Origin: Comamonadaceae bacterium
Lineage (GTDB): Bacteria; Pseudomonadota; Gammaproteobacteria; Burkholderiales; Burkholderiaceae_C
Length of the DNA stretch: 17,686 bases
Reading direction: 5' to 3'
Assembly: GCA_947457975.1 (NCBI GenBank)
Contig: CANGYC010000016.1
Coordinates: 1-17,686 of the forward strand
The translations under genes were made by a program, and so were the position numbers. Each line of letters starts with the position of its first letter. The stretch's first letter is position 1. This document shows, piece by piece, positions 7,078 through 15,466 of this stretch. The notes beneath the pieces are model-generated. The model was not told the origin of the DNA. It worked only from the letters and a program-made list of their open reading frames with translations, and did not search any database.

Positions 7078-7091
7078 ACGGGCACGCCCGT
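7078..7091 (+). repeat. Short hairpin in the yjgA leader
   Basis: ACGGGC and GCCCGT form a perfect 6-base inverted repeat separated by two bases, ending 11 bases before the yjgA ATG. No Shine-Dalgarno sequence is seen in that leader, so the hairpin may influence initiation. It is short and could be chance in GC-rich DNA. Confidence 0.3.
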
Positions 7092-7102
7092 CCATTCCCC
7101 AC

Positions 7103-7705
7103 ATGCCACGCAAACCCAAAAAGGGGTACTTCGTCAAAGGCCAGTTCGTGGCCGAAGGAAGCGACCTCGACCTCGAGCTCAAGCGCGAGCTCAAGGGCGG
7201 GGCTGAAACCAGCCGCACCGACCTCAAGCGCGAGAGCGCGGAGCTGCAGGCTCTTGGCGAACAGCTGCTGGACCTGCGCGCAGGCCTGTTCACGCCCCTG
7301 CCCCTGCCCGACAAACTGGTGGACGCCGTGACCGAGGCCAAGCGCATCACCAACTTCGAGGGCAAGCGCCGCCAGATGCAGTTCATCGGCAAGCTGATGC
7401 GCCAGCTCGACGAGGACACCCTGCAAGCCGTGCGCGATGCCCTGCAGGTGCAGCACCAGGGCAGCGCCGAGGAAGCCAGCGCCCTGCATGAGGCCGAGCA
7501 GTGGCGCGAGCGCCTGATCGGCAGCGACGACGCCCTGGGCCAGTGGCTGACCTTGCACCCCGACACCGACTCACAACAGCTGCGCGCCTTGGTGCGCCAG
7601 GCCCGCAAGGACGCCAAGCCCGAAAAGCCCGGCCAAGCCCTGCGCCACGGACGCGCCTACCGCGACATTTTTCAACTGGTGAAGGAGCAGCTCCTCCATG
7701 GCTGA
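7103..7705 (+). CDS. darP: Ribosome-associated protein YjgA/DarP (50S assembly factor)
   Basis: YjgA (DarP) binds late 50S precursors and helps maturation of the peptidyl transferase region. The 200-residue product, slightly longer than the roughly 183 of E. coli, is strongly charged and helical. Typical segments are SRTDLKRESAELQALGEQLLDL, the LPLPDKLVDAV linker, the conserved core EAKRITNFEGKRRQMQFIGKLMR (about residues 74-96) and the C-terminal GRAYRDIFQLVKEQL. The divergent neighbour is pmbA, the same pairing as in E. coli, which supports the call. Its last 8 bases overlap the mog start. No ribosome binding site is clear upstream of the ATG. Confidence 0.93.
   Translation: MPRKPKKGYFVKGQFVAEGSDLDLELKRELKGGAETSRTDLKRESAELQALGEQLLDLRAGLFTPLPLPDKLVDAVTEAKRITNFEGKRRQMQFIGKLMRQLDEDTLQAVRDALQVQHQGSAEEASALHEAEQWRERLIGSDDALGQWLTLHPDTDSQQLRALVRQARKDAKPEKPGQALRHGRAYRDIFQLVKEQLLHG
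7683..7695 (+). promoter_or_regulatory. Ribosome binding site of mog folded in a hairpin
   Basis: AGGAG (7683-7687), loop CAG, and CTCCT (7691-7695) form a perfect 5-bp hairpin that hides the AAGGAG ribosome binding site just before the mog ATG at 7698. Ribosomes finishing yjgA at 7705 would open it, which would couple mog translation to yjgA. Confidence 0.5.
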
Positions 7706-8294
7706 ATTCGATCCCGTGCGCATCGGCATCGTGTCGGTGAGCGACCGCGCCTCCAGCGGCGTCTATGAAGACAAGGGCCTGCCCGCGCTCAAGGAGTGGC
7801 TGGTGGCGGCGCTGTACAACCCCATCGAGTTCGTCGAGCGGCTGATACCGGACGAGCGCGAGGGCATCAGCCAGACCCTGATCGAGCTGGTCGATGGCGG
7901 CTGCGCGCTGGTGCTGACCACCGGAGGCACCGGCCCTGCGCTGCGCGATGTCACCCCCGAGGCGACACTGGCCGTGGCGCACAAGGAAATGCCGGGCTTT
8001 GGCGAGCAGATGCGGCAGATCAGCTTGAAGTTCGTGCCCACGGCCATCTTGTCGCGCCAGGTGGCGGTGATCCGTGGCCCATGCCTCATCATGAACCTGC
8101 CGGGCCAACCCAAGTCCATCAAGGAAACCCTGGAAGGCGTGCGCGATGCACAAGGCCAGAGCGTGGTGCCCGGCATTTTTGCGGCTGTGCCCTATTGCAT
8201 CGACCTCATTGGCGGTCCTTACCTGGACACGCGCGACGAGGTGTGCAAGGCCTTCAGGCCCAAGACGGCCATTCGCCCCCGTCCTCAGAGCTAA
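7698..8294 (+). CDS. mog: Molybdopterin adenylyltransferase
   Basis: Mog adenylylates molybdopterin, activating it for molybdenum insertion by MoeA in molybdenum cofactor synthesis. The 198-residue product matches MogA length (about 195). It starts with IGIVSVSDRAS, carries the MPT-binding TTGGTGP (residues 74-80) and DVTPEAT, then CLIMNLPGQPKSIKETL (129-145) with the NLPG motif, and ends with PYCIDLIGGPYL, all typical of MogA and distinct from MoaB. The ATG overlaps the last 8 bases of yjgA in another frame. The two genes are therefore likely co-transcribed and coupled, though no functional link between 50S assembly and molybdenum cofactor is known to me. It is convergent with cysE, with only 14 bases between stops. 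Confidence 0.94.
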   Translation: MAEFDPVRIGIVSVSDRASSGVYEDKGLPALKEWLVAALYNPIEFVERLIPDEREGISQTLIELVDGGCALVLTTGGTGPALRDVTPEATLAVAHKEMPGFGEQMRQISLKFVPTAILSRQVAVIRGPCLIMNLPGQPKSIKETLEGVRDAQGQSVVPGIFAAVPYCIDLIGGPYLDTRDEVCKAFRPKTAIRPRPQS

Positions 8295-8308
8295 AGCCCA
8301 GGGCGCGC

Positions 8309-9076
8309 TTACTTGCCCATCAGCTGGTTGAGCTTGTCGGCCTCGAAGTTTTCCTTGCGCTGGGCTTCGCTGGGCACGCAATTGGCCTTGGCCTCGGAGA
8401 GCTTTTCAATGGCCTGCCAGAGCAGGGCAATCTGGTGCTCCTGCGAGGAGGCGTTGTCGATCAGCCCGCGCATGGCCTGCGACACCGGGTCGTCGTTCTG
8501 GGTCACACCGTAGGCTGAAAAGCCCATCTGGCTGGCCGCCTGTTCGCGCTTGACATCGGCCTCGGCCTGGATGATGCGGGCCGGGTTGCCCACGGCCGTC
8601 GCCCCGGCCGGCACAGGCTTGACCACCACCGCGTTCGAGCCGATGCGCGCACCGTCGCCCACCGTGAAGCCGCCCAGCACCTGGGCCCCTGCCCCCACCA
8701 CCACGTTTTGTCCCAGGGTGGGATGGCGCTTGGCGCCTTTGTAAAGCGAGGTGCCGCCCAGGGTTACGCCCTGGTAAATGGTGCAGCCGTCGCCGATCTC
8801 GGCGGTCTCGCCCACCACCACGCCCATGGCGTGGTCGAAGAAAACGCGCTCCCCAATCTTGGCGCCCGGATGGATCTCGATGCCGGTCAGAAAGCGCGAT
8901 AGGTGCGAGATGAAGCGCCCCAACCACTTCAGACCATGGTTCCAGCACCAGTGGGCAGGGCGGTGCAGCACGATGGCGTGCAGGCCCGGGTAGCAGGTCA
9001 GCACCTCCCAGGCCGTGCGAGCGGCCGGGTCGCGGTCAAGAATGCATTGGACGTCGGAACGGATGCGCGAAAGCAT
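8309..9076 (-). CDS. cysE: Serine O-acetyltransferase (short EpsC-type)
   Basis: The enzyme acetylates L-serine with acetyl-CoA, the first step of cysteine synthesis. The 255-residue product has a shortened N-terminal helical domain ([21 protein letters not shown]) and a left-handed beta-helix of hexapeptide repeats from about residue 68 to 170. The catalytic His is in [13 protein letters not shown] (His82); the acidic partner that is Asp143 in E. coli CysE aligns with Glu67 in [11 protein letters not shown], as in short Bacillus-type enzymes. VTLGG and the AVGNPAR turn are also present. After the helix comes an approximately 85-residue charged tail ending in NQLMGK, without the C-terminal Ile that docks CysK in E. 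coli, so complex formation with CysK is doubtful. It follows trmJ by 12 bases. Confidence 0.94.
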   Translation of the reverse strand: MLSRIRSDVQCILDRDPAARTAWEVLTCYPGLHAIVLHRPAHWCWNHGLKWLGRFISHLSRFLTGIEIHPGAKIGERVFFDHAMGVVVGETAEIGDGCTIYQGVTLGGTSLYKGAKRHPTLGQNVVVGAGAQVLGGFTVGDGARIGSNAVVVKPVPAGATAVGNPARIIQAEADVKREQAASQMGFSAYGVTQNDDPVSQAMRGLIDNASSQEHQIALLWQAIEKLSEAKANCVPSEAQRKENFEADKLNQLMGK

Positions 9077-9088
9077 AGGGGCCCGAGT

Positions 9089-9838
9089 CTAGCTGTCCTG
9101 CCCTGGTGATGCTTGGCGCGCCGCCGCGCTCATGGCGCGGGCCATGCCGCGCAGGATGTGGATCTCCTCCGGGTTCACGCGCGCGCGGTTGAAGAGCTGG
9201 TTCAGCCGCGGCATGAGCTTCTTGGGCGTGGCCGGATCCAGGAAGCCCACATCCACCAGGGCCTCTTCCAAGTGCGCCAGCATGGCCGCCACCTGGGCCG
9301 CATCGGCCTCCTCAGGCGCACGGGCATCGGTCTCCAGGGAAAAATCCCCCAGAGCCTCGCGCCAGTCATAGGCAATGAGCTGCACCGCCGCTGCGATATT
9401 GAGCGAACCGTAATCCGGCGCCGTGGGAATGCTCAGGCAGACATGGCTGCGGTACACGTCCTCGTTGCGCATGCCAAAGCGCTCCGACCCGAACAGGAAG
9501 GCCACTCCTCCCGGCGCCGGCTGGCCCGGCGCCAGCAGTTGCGCAAAATGCACCCGCGGTGCCCGCGTGGGCGGGCCGAAATCGCGCGGGGTCATGGCGG
9601 TGGCGCAGACGTGGCTCATGCCCTCCAGGGCCTCGTCGAGTGTGGCAACCACCCGGGCACGTTCGAGCACGTCGGTGGCACCGCTGGCGCGGTCGATGGC
9701 CTCGGGCCGGCTCAGCACATCGTCCCAGCGCGGTGCCACCAGCACCAGGTCCTCAAATCCCATCACCTTCATGGCCCGCGCCACCGCCCCCACGTTGCCC
9801 GCGTGGCTGGTGTGAATCAGGACAAAGCGGGTGCGCAT
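9089..9838 (-). CDS. trmJ: tRNA (cytidine/uridine-2'-O-)-methyltransferase TrmJ
   Basis: TrmJ is a SPOUT-class enzyme that 2'-O-methylates position 32 in the anticodon loop of several tRNAs. The product is 249 residues from the ATG at 9838, against 246 in E. coli. SPOUT motif 1 is HTSHAGNVGAVARAMKVMGF (residues 9-28), motif 2 is FLFGSERFGMRNEDV (114-128), and motif 3, the knot that binds S-adenosylmethionine, is LSIPTAPDYGSLNIAAAVQL (135-154). A longer reading frame begins at 9991 but its first 51 residues match nothing in the family and run antisense into the suhB leader. The gene is divergent from suhB, as commonly seen, and followed 12 bases later by cysE, so trmJ-cysE is probably one operon. 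Confidence 0.94.
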   Translation of the reverse strand: MRTRFVLIHTSHAGNVGAVARAMKVMGFEDLVLVAPRWDDVLSRPEAIDRASGATDVLERARVVATLDEALEGMSHVCATAMTPRDFGPPTRAPRVHFAQLLAPGQPAPGGVAFLFGSERFGMRNEDVYRSHVCLSIPTAPDYGSLNIAAAVQLIAYDWREALGDFSLETDARAPEEADAAQVAAMLAHLEEALVDVGFLDPATPKKLMPRLNQLFNRARVNPEEIHILRGMARAMSAAARQASPGQDS

Positions 9839-9873
9839 GGTGTGGGGCGGCGATGGGGCGAAGGAAAGTGTCC

Positions 9874-9879
9874 ATTGTC
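9874..9879 (-). promoter_or_regulatory. Weak candidate -10 box of trmJ-cysE
   Basis: GACAAT on the minus strand, 35 bases before the trmJ ATG, is the best -10-like hexamer in this gap. No -35 partner is clear. Confidence 0.25.
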
Positions 9880-9921
9880 CCCCCTGCACCGGCCCCTGGG
9901 GTCTGGCCCGTCCGGAGCCCG

Positions 9922-9927
9922 TAAAAT
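9922..9927 (+). promoter_or_regulatory. -10 box of suhB
   Basis: TAAAAT stands 63 bases before the suhB ATG, with a predicted start near 9934. The leader contains TGCCGG/CCGGCA (9952-9964) and an alternative GGCAG/CTGCC pairing (9961-9972) that exclude each other. No Shine-Dalgarno sequence is clear. Confidence 0.5.
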
Positions 9928-9990
9928 CGCACGATTGCTCTGCCCGCCGGTTGCCGGCCCGGCAGCCCTGCCGCTCTTTACTCAGCTCCA

Positions 9991-10974
9991 ATGTCCAGCA
10001 CTCTCAACCCCATGCTCAACGTGGCCATCAAGGCTGCGCGCGCCGCCGGCGCCATCATCAACCGGGCCGCACTCGACGTGGAAGCCGTTCGCGTATCGGC
10101 CAAGCAGACGAACGATTTCGTGACCGAAATCGACCATGCCGCCGAGAACGCGATCATTGAGACCCTGCTGACAGCCTACCCAGGCCATGGCATCCTGGCT
10201 GAAGAATCCGGCAGCGAGCACGGCGCCCGCGATTCAGAGTTCCAGTGGATCATCGACCCGCTGGACGGCACCACCAACTTCATTCACGGTTTTCCCGTCT
10301 ACTGCGTGAGCATCGCCCTGAGCGTGCGCGGCCGCGTGGAGCAAGCCGTCGTCTATGACCCGACGCGCAACGACCTGTTCTGCGCCACACGGGGCCGGGG
10401 CGCCTACCTCAATGACAAACGCATCCGCGTGGCCAAGAGGAGTCGCCTGCAGGACTGCCTGCTGTCCACCGGCTTTCCCTACCGCCCCGGCGACAAGCTG
10501 CGCACTTACCTGAGCCTCCTGGGTGAGGTGATGAGCCAGTGCGCGGGCGTGCGCCGCCCGGGTGCCGCCGCTCTCGACCTGGCCTATGTGGCCGCGGGCT
10601 ACACCGACGGCTTCTTTGAAACCGGCTTAAAACCCTGGGACGTGGCCGCCGGTTCCTTGCTGGTGACCGAGGCCGGCGGCCTGGTGGGCAACTTCACAGG
10701 CGATGCCGACTTCATGGACCAGGGCGAATGCGTGGCCGGCAACCCACGTATCTACGCCCAGTTGGTCAGCACCCTCACCAAGTACAGCAAGTTCGCGGGC
10801 GTGGCCGACAAGATGCAGGTGCAGGACAAGCTGCAGGACGAGGCGTCCAGCGCCCCGGCGGCAGGGTCCAGCCCAGCCGCCGCAAAGCCCGTGCTCAAGG
10901 CCCGCAAGCTCAAATCGCCAGCCCTGCCGGCCGACAAAGCTGGCAAGCCCGACCCCCAACAAGCCCCTTTTTGA
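9991..10974 (+). CDS. suhB: Inositol monophosphatase family protein SuhB
   Basis: SuhB dephosphorylates inositol 1-phosphate and related substrates; in E. coli it also joins the NusA/NusB antitermination complex on rRNA operons. The 327-residue product has all metal-site motifs: ILAEESG (Glu71), [15 protein letters not shown] (Asp89, Asp92) and [18 protein letters not shown] (Asp217). The enzyme fold ends near residue 268, close to the complete 267 residues of E. coli SuhB. The remaining 60 or so residues form a low-complexity tail rich in Ala, Lys, Pro and Gln ([12 protein letters not shown], then [14 protein letters not shown]), probably disordered and basic. It is divergent from trmJ. mutS follows after a 98-base gap on the same strand in which I see no terminator or clear promoter. 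Confidence 0.94.
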   Translation: MSSTLNPMLNVAIKAARAAGAIINRAALDVEAVRVSAKQTNDFVTEIDHAAENAIIETLLTAYPGHGILAEESGSEHGARDSEFQWIIDPLDGTTNFIHGFPVYCVSIALSVRGRVEQAVVYDPTRNDLFCATRGRGAYLNDKRIRVAKRSRLQDCLLSTGFPYRPGDKLRTYLSLLGEVMSQCAGVRRPGAAALDLAYVAAGYTDGFFETGLKPWDVAAGSLLVTEAGGLVGNFTGDADFMDQGECVAGNPRIYAQLVSTLTKYSKFAGVADKMQVQDKLQDEASSAPAAGSSPAAAKPVLKARKLKSPALPADKAGKPDPQQAPF

Positions 10975-11072
10975 GTCCACTGCCCTGCGGCGGGTCCGAA
11001 CGCTGAACAAATCAGCCTTCGCCCTGGCCGAGGTCTCTGCCCAGGCCCGCCGCACCATCCACCTGCGACCCT

Positions 11073-13769
11073 GTGACCACTTCCAACGGTAAATCCCGCC
11101 CGGACAAGCCCGAGGCCCTGGCCTCAGCCGCTCCCTTGCCAGCCCAGGGCGACAAGGGCCACACGCCCATGATGGCGCAGTACCTGGCCATCAAGAAGGA
11201 CTTCCCCGACACCCTGCTGTTCTACCGCATGGGGGACTTCTACGAGCTGTTCCACGCCGATGCCGAGAAGGCCGCGCAGCTGCTGGACATCACCCTGACC
11301 ACCCGAGGTCAATCAGGGGGCGAGCCGATCCGGATGGCGGGCGTGCCCTACCACTCGGCCGAAGGCTACCTGGCCAAACTCATCAAGCTCGGCGAGTCGG
11401 TGGCCATCTGCGAGCAGGTGGGCGAGGTCGGTGCCAGCAAGGGCCCGGTGGAACGCAAGGTGGTGCGCGTGGTCACCCCCGGCACCGTGACCGATGCCGA
11501 GCTGCTCAGCGACAAGACCGAATCCCTGCTGCTGGCCGTGCACCAGGGTGTGCGCAACCAGTGCGGTCTGGCCTGGCTGAGCGTGACCCAGGGCGCGCTC
11601 TACCTGGCCGAATGCGACAGCGACGAGCTGGGCGCCTGGCTGGCGAGCGTCTCCCCCAGCGAGCTGGTGTGCAGCGTGGACCTCACCCCCGCCTTCGAAG
11701 CCCGCCTGCGCAAGGACAGCAGCAGCCTGCCCTCAGGCGCCTGCACCGTCACGGCCCGACCGGCCTGGCAGTTCGACGCCGCACTGGGCGAACGCCGCCT
11801 GCTCGATCAGCTCAAGGCCGCCTCGCTCATGGCCTGGCAGGCCGAGCAGCTGCCGCTGGCCCATGCCGCGGCCAGTGCGCTGCTGGGCTATGCCGAACAC
11901 ACCCAGGGCCGGGCGCTCACCCACCTGCACAGCCTGCAGGTGGTGCGCTCGGGCGAGCTGATCGAGCTGCCCCTGAGCACACGGCGCAACCTCGAACTCA
12001 CGCAGACCCTGCGCGGCGAGGACGCGCCCACCCTGTTCTCCCTGCTGGACACCTGCGTCACCGGCATGGGCAGCCGCCTGCTCAAGCACTGGATGCTCAC
12101 GCCCAGGCGCGAGCGCAGCCAGGCGCAGGCCCGCCTGGACGCGATTGCCACCCTGCGCGAAGGCCTGTACGCCAGCTTGCGCAGCCAGCTCAAGGGCAGC
12201 ACCGACGTGGAGCGCGTCACTGCCCGCCTGGCCCTGCGCCAGGTGCGCCCGCGCGAGCTGGTGGCCCTGCGGCAAAGCCTGGCCCGGGCCCTGTCCCTGC
12301 GCGAGCTGGTGGCACGCGCCTCGCTGGAGCCGCCCCTGCTGGCCGAGGTTCTGGAGGACCTGCTGGCCCCACCCGGCTGCGCCGAGCTGCTTGAGCGCGC
12401 CCTGCTGGACGAGCCAGCCGCCCTGGTGCGCGACGGCGGCGTGATGCGCGAGGGCTGGGACGCCGAGCTGGACGAACTGCGCGCCATCCAGACCAACTGC
12501 GACGGCTTCCTGCTGGACCTGGAGGCGCGCGAGAAGGCGCGCACCGGCATTGCCAACCTGCGGGTGCAGTTCAACCGCGTGCACGGCTTTTACATCGAGG
12601 TCACCCAGGGCCAGGCCGACAAGGTGCCCGAGGACTACCGGCGCCGGCAGACCCTCAAAAACGCCGAGCGCTTCATCACGCCCGAGCTCAAGGCCTTCGA
12701 GGACAAGGCCTTGTCCGCACAGGAGCGCGCGCTGGCGCGCGAAAAATTCCTCTTCGAGCAGCTGCTCGACGACCTGCAGGCTTTCGTGCCCGCCCTCAGC
12801 CGGGTAGCGCGTGCCATGGCCACGCTGGATGCCCTGTCGACGCTGGCCGAGCGATCGCTCACCCTCAATTGGTGCGCCCCGGTTTTCGTGCGCGAGCCCT
12901 GCATCGAGATCCAGCAGGGCCGCCATCCCGTGGTCGAGGCCCGGCTGGCCGAACAGGGCTCGGGCGGCTTCATCGCCAACGACTGCATGCTGGGCGGCAA
13001 GACCCGCATGCAGGTGATCACCGGCCCCAACATGGGCGGCAAGTCGACCTACATGCGCCAGGTGGCATTGATCGTGCTTATGGCCAGCATGGGCTCCTAC
13101 GTTCCCGCACACGCCTGCCGCCTCGGCCCCATCGATGCCATCCACACCCGCATCGGCTCGGCCGACGACCTGGCCAATGCACAGTCCACCTTCATGCTGG
13201 AGATGACCGAGGCCGCGCAGATCCTGCATGGCGCCACGCCGCATTCCCTGGTGCTGATGGACGAGATCGGCCGCGGAACCTCCACCTTCGACGGCCTGGC
13301 GCTGGCCGGCGGCATCGCCACGCACCTGCACAGTAAGGTGCAGGCCTTCACTCTGTTTGCCACGCATTACTTCGAGCTCACCGAGTTTCCCGCCCGCCAC
13401 CATGCGGCGGTGAACGTGCACGTGAGCGCGGTGGAGTCGGGTGCGGACATCGTGTTCATGCACCACATCGAGCCCGGCCCGGCCAGCCGCAGCTACGGCA
13501 TTGCAGTGGCGCGCCTGGCCGGCGTGCCCGGGGCGGTCGTGCAGCATGCACGCCATGCCCTGCAGGCGCTGGAGCAGTCGCAAAGCCAGGCCAAGGCCCA
13601 GGTCGACCTCTTTGCGCCGCCGCCGGCAGCCGCCAGCCCCGAACCCAGCGCCGCAGACCAGGCCCTGGCCCAGATCGACCCGGACAGCCTCAGCCCCCGC
13701 GAGGCCCTGGACGCCCTTTACCAACTCAAGAAAGTGGCCGCCACCGGTGGCCACAAATCACGCACATGA
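11073..13769 (+). CDS. mutS: DNA mismatch repair protein MutS
   Basis: MutS recognises base mismatches and small loops and, with ATP, recruits MutL. The 898-residue product compares with 853 in E. coli. The mismatch-reading Phe-x-Glu is in MGDFYELF (Phe56, Glu58). Connector, lever and clamp regions follow, with [16 protein letters not shown] in the core. The C-terminal ATPase has Walker [10 protein letters not shown] (651-659), STFMLEMTE, Walker [17 protein letters not shown] (Asp730, Glu731) and [12 protein letters not shown]. The C-terminal [19 protein letters not shown] is the usual tetramerisation end. The GTG at 11073 is the first available start and gives 31 residues before the conserved TPMMAQY; no ribosome binding site supports it, and a TTG at 11136 or the ATG at 11166 are alternatives. 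The stop overlaps the next gene at ATGA. Confidence 0.96.
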   Translation: MTTSNGKSRPDKPEALASAAPLPAQGDKGHTPMMAQYLAIKKDFPDTLLFYRMGDFYELFHADAEKAAQLLDITLTTRGQSGGEPIRMAGVPYHSAEGYLAKLIKLGESVAICEQVGEVGASKGPVERKVVRVVTPGTVTDAELLSDKTESLLLAVHQGVRNQCGLAWLSVTQGALYLAECDSDELGAWLASVSPSELVCSVDLTPAFEARLRKDSSSLPSGACTVTARPAWQFDAALGERRLLDQLKAASLMAWQAEQLPLAHAAASALLGYAEHTQGRALTHLHSLQVVRSGELIELPLSTRRNLELTQTLRGEDAPTLFSLLDTCVTGMGSRLLKHWMLTPRRERSQAQARLDAIATLREGLYASLRSQLKGSTDVERVTARLALRQVRPRELVALRQSLARALSLRELVARASLEPPLLAEVLEDLLAPPGCAELLERALLDEPAALVRDGGVMREGWDAELDELRAIQTNCDGFLLDLEAREKARTGIANLRVQFNRVHGFYIEVTQGQADKVPEDYRRRQTLKNAERFITPELKAFEDKALSAQERALAREKFLFEQLLDDLQAFVPALSRVARAMATLDALSTLAERSLTLNWCAPVFVREPCIEIQQGRHPVVEARLAEQGSGGFIANDCMLGGKTRMQVITGPNMGGKSTYMRQVALIVLMASMGSYVPAHACRLGPIDAIHTRIGSADDLANAQSTFMLEMTEAAQILHGATPHSLVLMDEIGRGTSTFDGLALAGGIATHLHSKVQAFTLFATHYFELTEFPARHHAAVNVHVSAVESGADIVFMHHIEPGPASRSYGIAVARLAGVPGAVVQHARHALQALEQSQSQAKAQVDLFAPPPAAASPEPSAADQALAQIDPDSLSPREALDALYQLKKVAATGGHKSRT

Positions 13770-14593
13770 CCTACTGCGTTGCCATCAAGCTCAATGCCGG
13801 CCTGGTGTTCCTCTCGGACTCGCGCACCAACGCGGGCCTGGACCACATCTCCACCTTCCGCAAGATGATCGTCTACGAGCGCCCGGGCGACCGCTTCATG
13901 GTGCTGCTGTCGGCGGGCAACCTGTCGATTTCCCAATCGGTGCGTGAGATCCTGCAGGTGGAAAAGCTGCAGGACCCGGACAGCGACGAACCCCTGACCA
14001 TCTGGAACGCCAAGAGCATGTTCGATGCTGCCCGCGTGCTGGGCTCGGCGGTGCGGCGCGTGCACGAGCGCGATGCCCGGGCACTCAAGAGCTCGGACGT
14101 GGATTTCAACGTCTCGCTGATCTTCGGCGGCCAGATCCAGGGCGAGGGCATGCGCCTGTTTCAGATGTACTCGGCGGGCAACTTCATCGAGGCCACCCCC
14201 GAGACGCCCTACTTCCAGGTGGGCGAGTCCAAGTACGGCAAGCCCGTGCTCGACCGGGTGATCACCCCTGCCACTCCTTTGGAAGAAGCTGCCAAGTGCG
14301 CCCTGGTGTCCATGGACTCGACCATGAAGTCCAACCTCTCGGTGGGTTTTCCGCTGGACCTGGTGGTCTACGAGAACAACCGCCTGCACAGCGACAAGCT
14401 GGTGTGCATCGACCAGAACAACCCCTACTACCGCATGATGCACAACAGCTGGGGACAGCGGCTGCGCGAGGTGTTCGACAGCATTGAAGACCCAGTGTGG
14501 GACGACGCCCACACCGAGACGCCGCTGAAGATGCCGGCCGATCGCCTTGGCGAGCTCAAGAAGATCAGCAACCCGAACGAAAAGTTGATCTGA
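13766..14593 (+). CDS. Anbu-type proteasome homologue (ancestral beta-subunit peptidase)
   Basis: This 275-residue protein has the Ntn-hydrolase fold of proteasome beta subunits and matches the bacterial Anbu group. The sequence starts [20 protein letters not shown]. If Met is removed, Thr becomes residue 1, with the Asp of LSDSRT at 17 and the Lys of FRKM at 32, close to the Thr1/Asp17/Lys33 arrangement of proteasomes. SAGNLS (residues 49-54), NVSLIFGGQ and [16 protein letters not shown] are also typical. Anbu proteins form open-ring or helical assemblies, and their native substrate and peptidase activity are uncertain. The ATG overlaps the mutS stop by 4 bases, so expression is tied to mutS. 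The ATP-grasp, alpha-E and transglutaminase-like genes that accompany Anbu in other bacteria are absent from this window. Confidence 0.9.
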   Translation: MTYCVAIKLNAGLVFLSDSRTNAGLDHISTFRKMIVYERPGDRFMVLLSAGNLSISQSVREILQVEKLQDPDSDEPLTIWNAKSMFDAARVLGSAVRRVHERDARALKSSDVDFNVSLIFGGQIQGEGMRLFQMYSAGNFIEATPETPYFQVGESKYGKPVLDRVITPATPLEEAAKCALVSMDSTMKSNLSVGFPLDLVVYENNRLHSDKLVCIDQNNPYYRMMHNSWGQRLREVFDSIEDPVWDDAHTETPLKMPADRLGELKKISNPNEKLI

Positions 14594-14595
14594 GG

Positions 14596-15456
14596 GTGTC
14601 TGCGGCGCCGCGTCCCCTGCTGGTCTTCTCGCACGGCAACAGCTTTCCTGCCAGCACCTACGGCGTGATGCTTCAGGCCCTGCGCCAGCGGGGCTTTCAG
14701 GTGGAGGCCATCGAGAAGTTTGGCCACGACCCACGCTACCCGGTCACCAGCAATTGGCCGCACCTGGTGCAGCAGCTTGCCGACTTCGCCTCAGGCCAGG
14801 TGCACACCAGCGGCCAGGGCGTGTTCCTCGTGGGGCACTCCCTGGGCGGCTTTCTCAGCCTCATGTGCGCAGCGCAGCACCCCCATCTGGGCAGCCAGCC
14901 GGTGCGCGGCGTGGTCATGCTCGATTCACCTCTGGTGGGTGGCTGGAAGGCTGCGGCCCTGAGCGTGGCCAAGCGCTCAAGGCTGGTGGGCTCGGTCTCG
15001 CCCGGGGCGGTGAGCCGCCGGCGCAAACAGGCCTGGCACGACCTGGCTGAGGTCGAGGCCCACTTCCAGGGCAAAAAGGTGTTCGCCAGCTGGGACGCGC
15101 GGGTGCTGCAGGACTACATCACCCAGGGCACGCGCGAGGCCGGGCCCGAGGACCTGCGGCATGCGGGCCAGCGCGTGCTCAGCTTCGACCGCGAGGTGGA
15201 GACCGCCATCTACAACACCCTGCCGCACCACCTGGAAGGGCTGCTCAAGCGCCATCCGTTGCGCTGCCTGGCCAGCTTCATCGGCGCCACGCATTCGCTG
15301 GAAATGCGCCAGGTGGGCATGGCGCTGACCGAGCGCATCACCCAGGGCCGGGTCATGATGCTCGACGGCAGCCACCTCTTTCCCATGGAGCGGCCCGAGG
15401 TCGCCGCCGCGGCCATCGAGGCCAGCGTGCTCAACCAGATCAGCCTGGCGCGCTGA
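14596..15456 (+). CDS. Alpha/beta hydrolase of unknown substrate
   Basis: A 286-residue single-domain alpha/beta hydrolase. LLVFSHGNSFPASTY (residues 8-22) forms the oxyanion-hole region, VGHSLGG (79-85) the nucleophile elbow with Ser82, and DGSHLFPMERPE (257-268) carries the likely catalytic His260; the acid is not obvious (Asp110 or Asp198 are candidates). The cap segment around 115-190 is rich in Arg and Lys. I chose the GTG at 14596, two bases after the Anbu stop, because a longer frame from 14497 runs inside Anbu and its first 33 residues do not resemble a hydrolase. Separation of 2 bases implies translational coupling with Anbu. No signal peptide is seen, so a cytoplasmic enzyme is likely. 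It is convergent with uppP, with 5 bases between stops. Confidence 0.85.
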   Translation: MSAAPRPLLVFSHGNSFPASTYGVMLQALRQRGFQVEAIEKFGHDPRYPVTSNWPHLVQQLADFASGQVHTSGQGVFLVGHSLGGFLSLMCAAQHPHLGSQPVRGVVMLDSPLVGGWKAAALSVAKRSRLVGSVSPGAVSRRRKQAWHDLAEVEAHFQGKKVFASWDARVLQDYITQGTREAGPEDLRHAGQRVLSFDREVETAIYNTLPHHLEGLLKRHPLRCLASFIGATHSLEMRQVGMALTERITQGRVMMLDGSHLFPMERPEVAAAAIEASVLNQISLAR

Positions 15457-15466
15457 GCGCCTCAGG
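15452..15466. repeat. Small inverted repeat spanning both stop codons of hydrolase and uppP
   Basis: CTGAG and CTCAG (15453-15457 with 15461-15465) surround CGC, so the TGA of the hydrolase and the TGA of uppP lie in opposite arms. There is no T-run on either strand. It is too weak to call a terminator. Confidence 0.3.

Noticed and set aside
7026..7109. ATG at 7109 as the pmbA start
   Set aside because: It would overlap the yjgA coding region and add 28 unrelated residues; the GTG at 7025 gives the family length.
8295..8308. Terminator between mog and cysE
   Set aside because: The 14 bases between the stops hold only GCCC/GGGC with too small a loop and no T-run.
9839..9991. N-terminal extension of trmJ to 9991
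   Set aside because: The 51 extra residues run through the suhB leader and promoter and do not resemble TrmJ; the SPOUT domain begins at the ATG at 9838.
11733..13754. 673-codon open frame antisense to mutS
   Set aside because: It lies entirely over a confirmed mutS frame; GC-rich codon bias keeps this antisense frame free of stops. The translation is low complexity (Gln, Gly, Ala, His rich) with no family match.
13718..14734. 338-codon open frame antisense to the Anbu gene
   Set aside because: Shadow of Anbu and the hydrolase start; the plus-strand frames have clear family motifs and this one has none.
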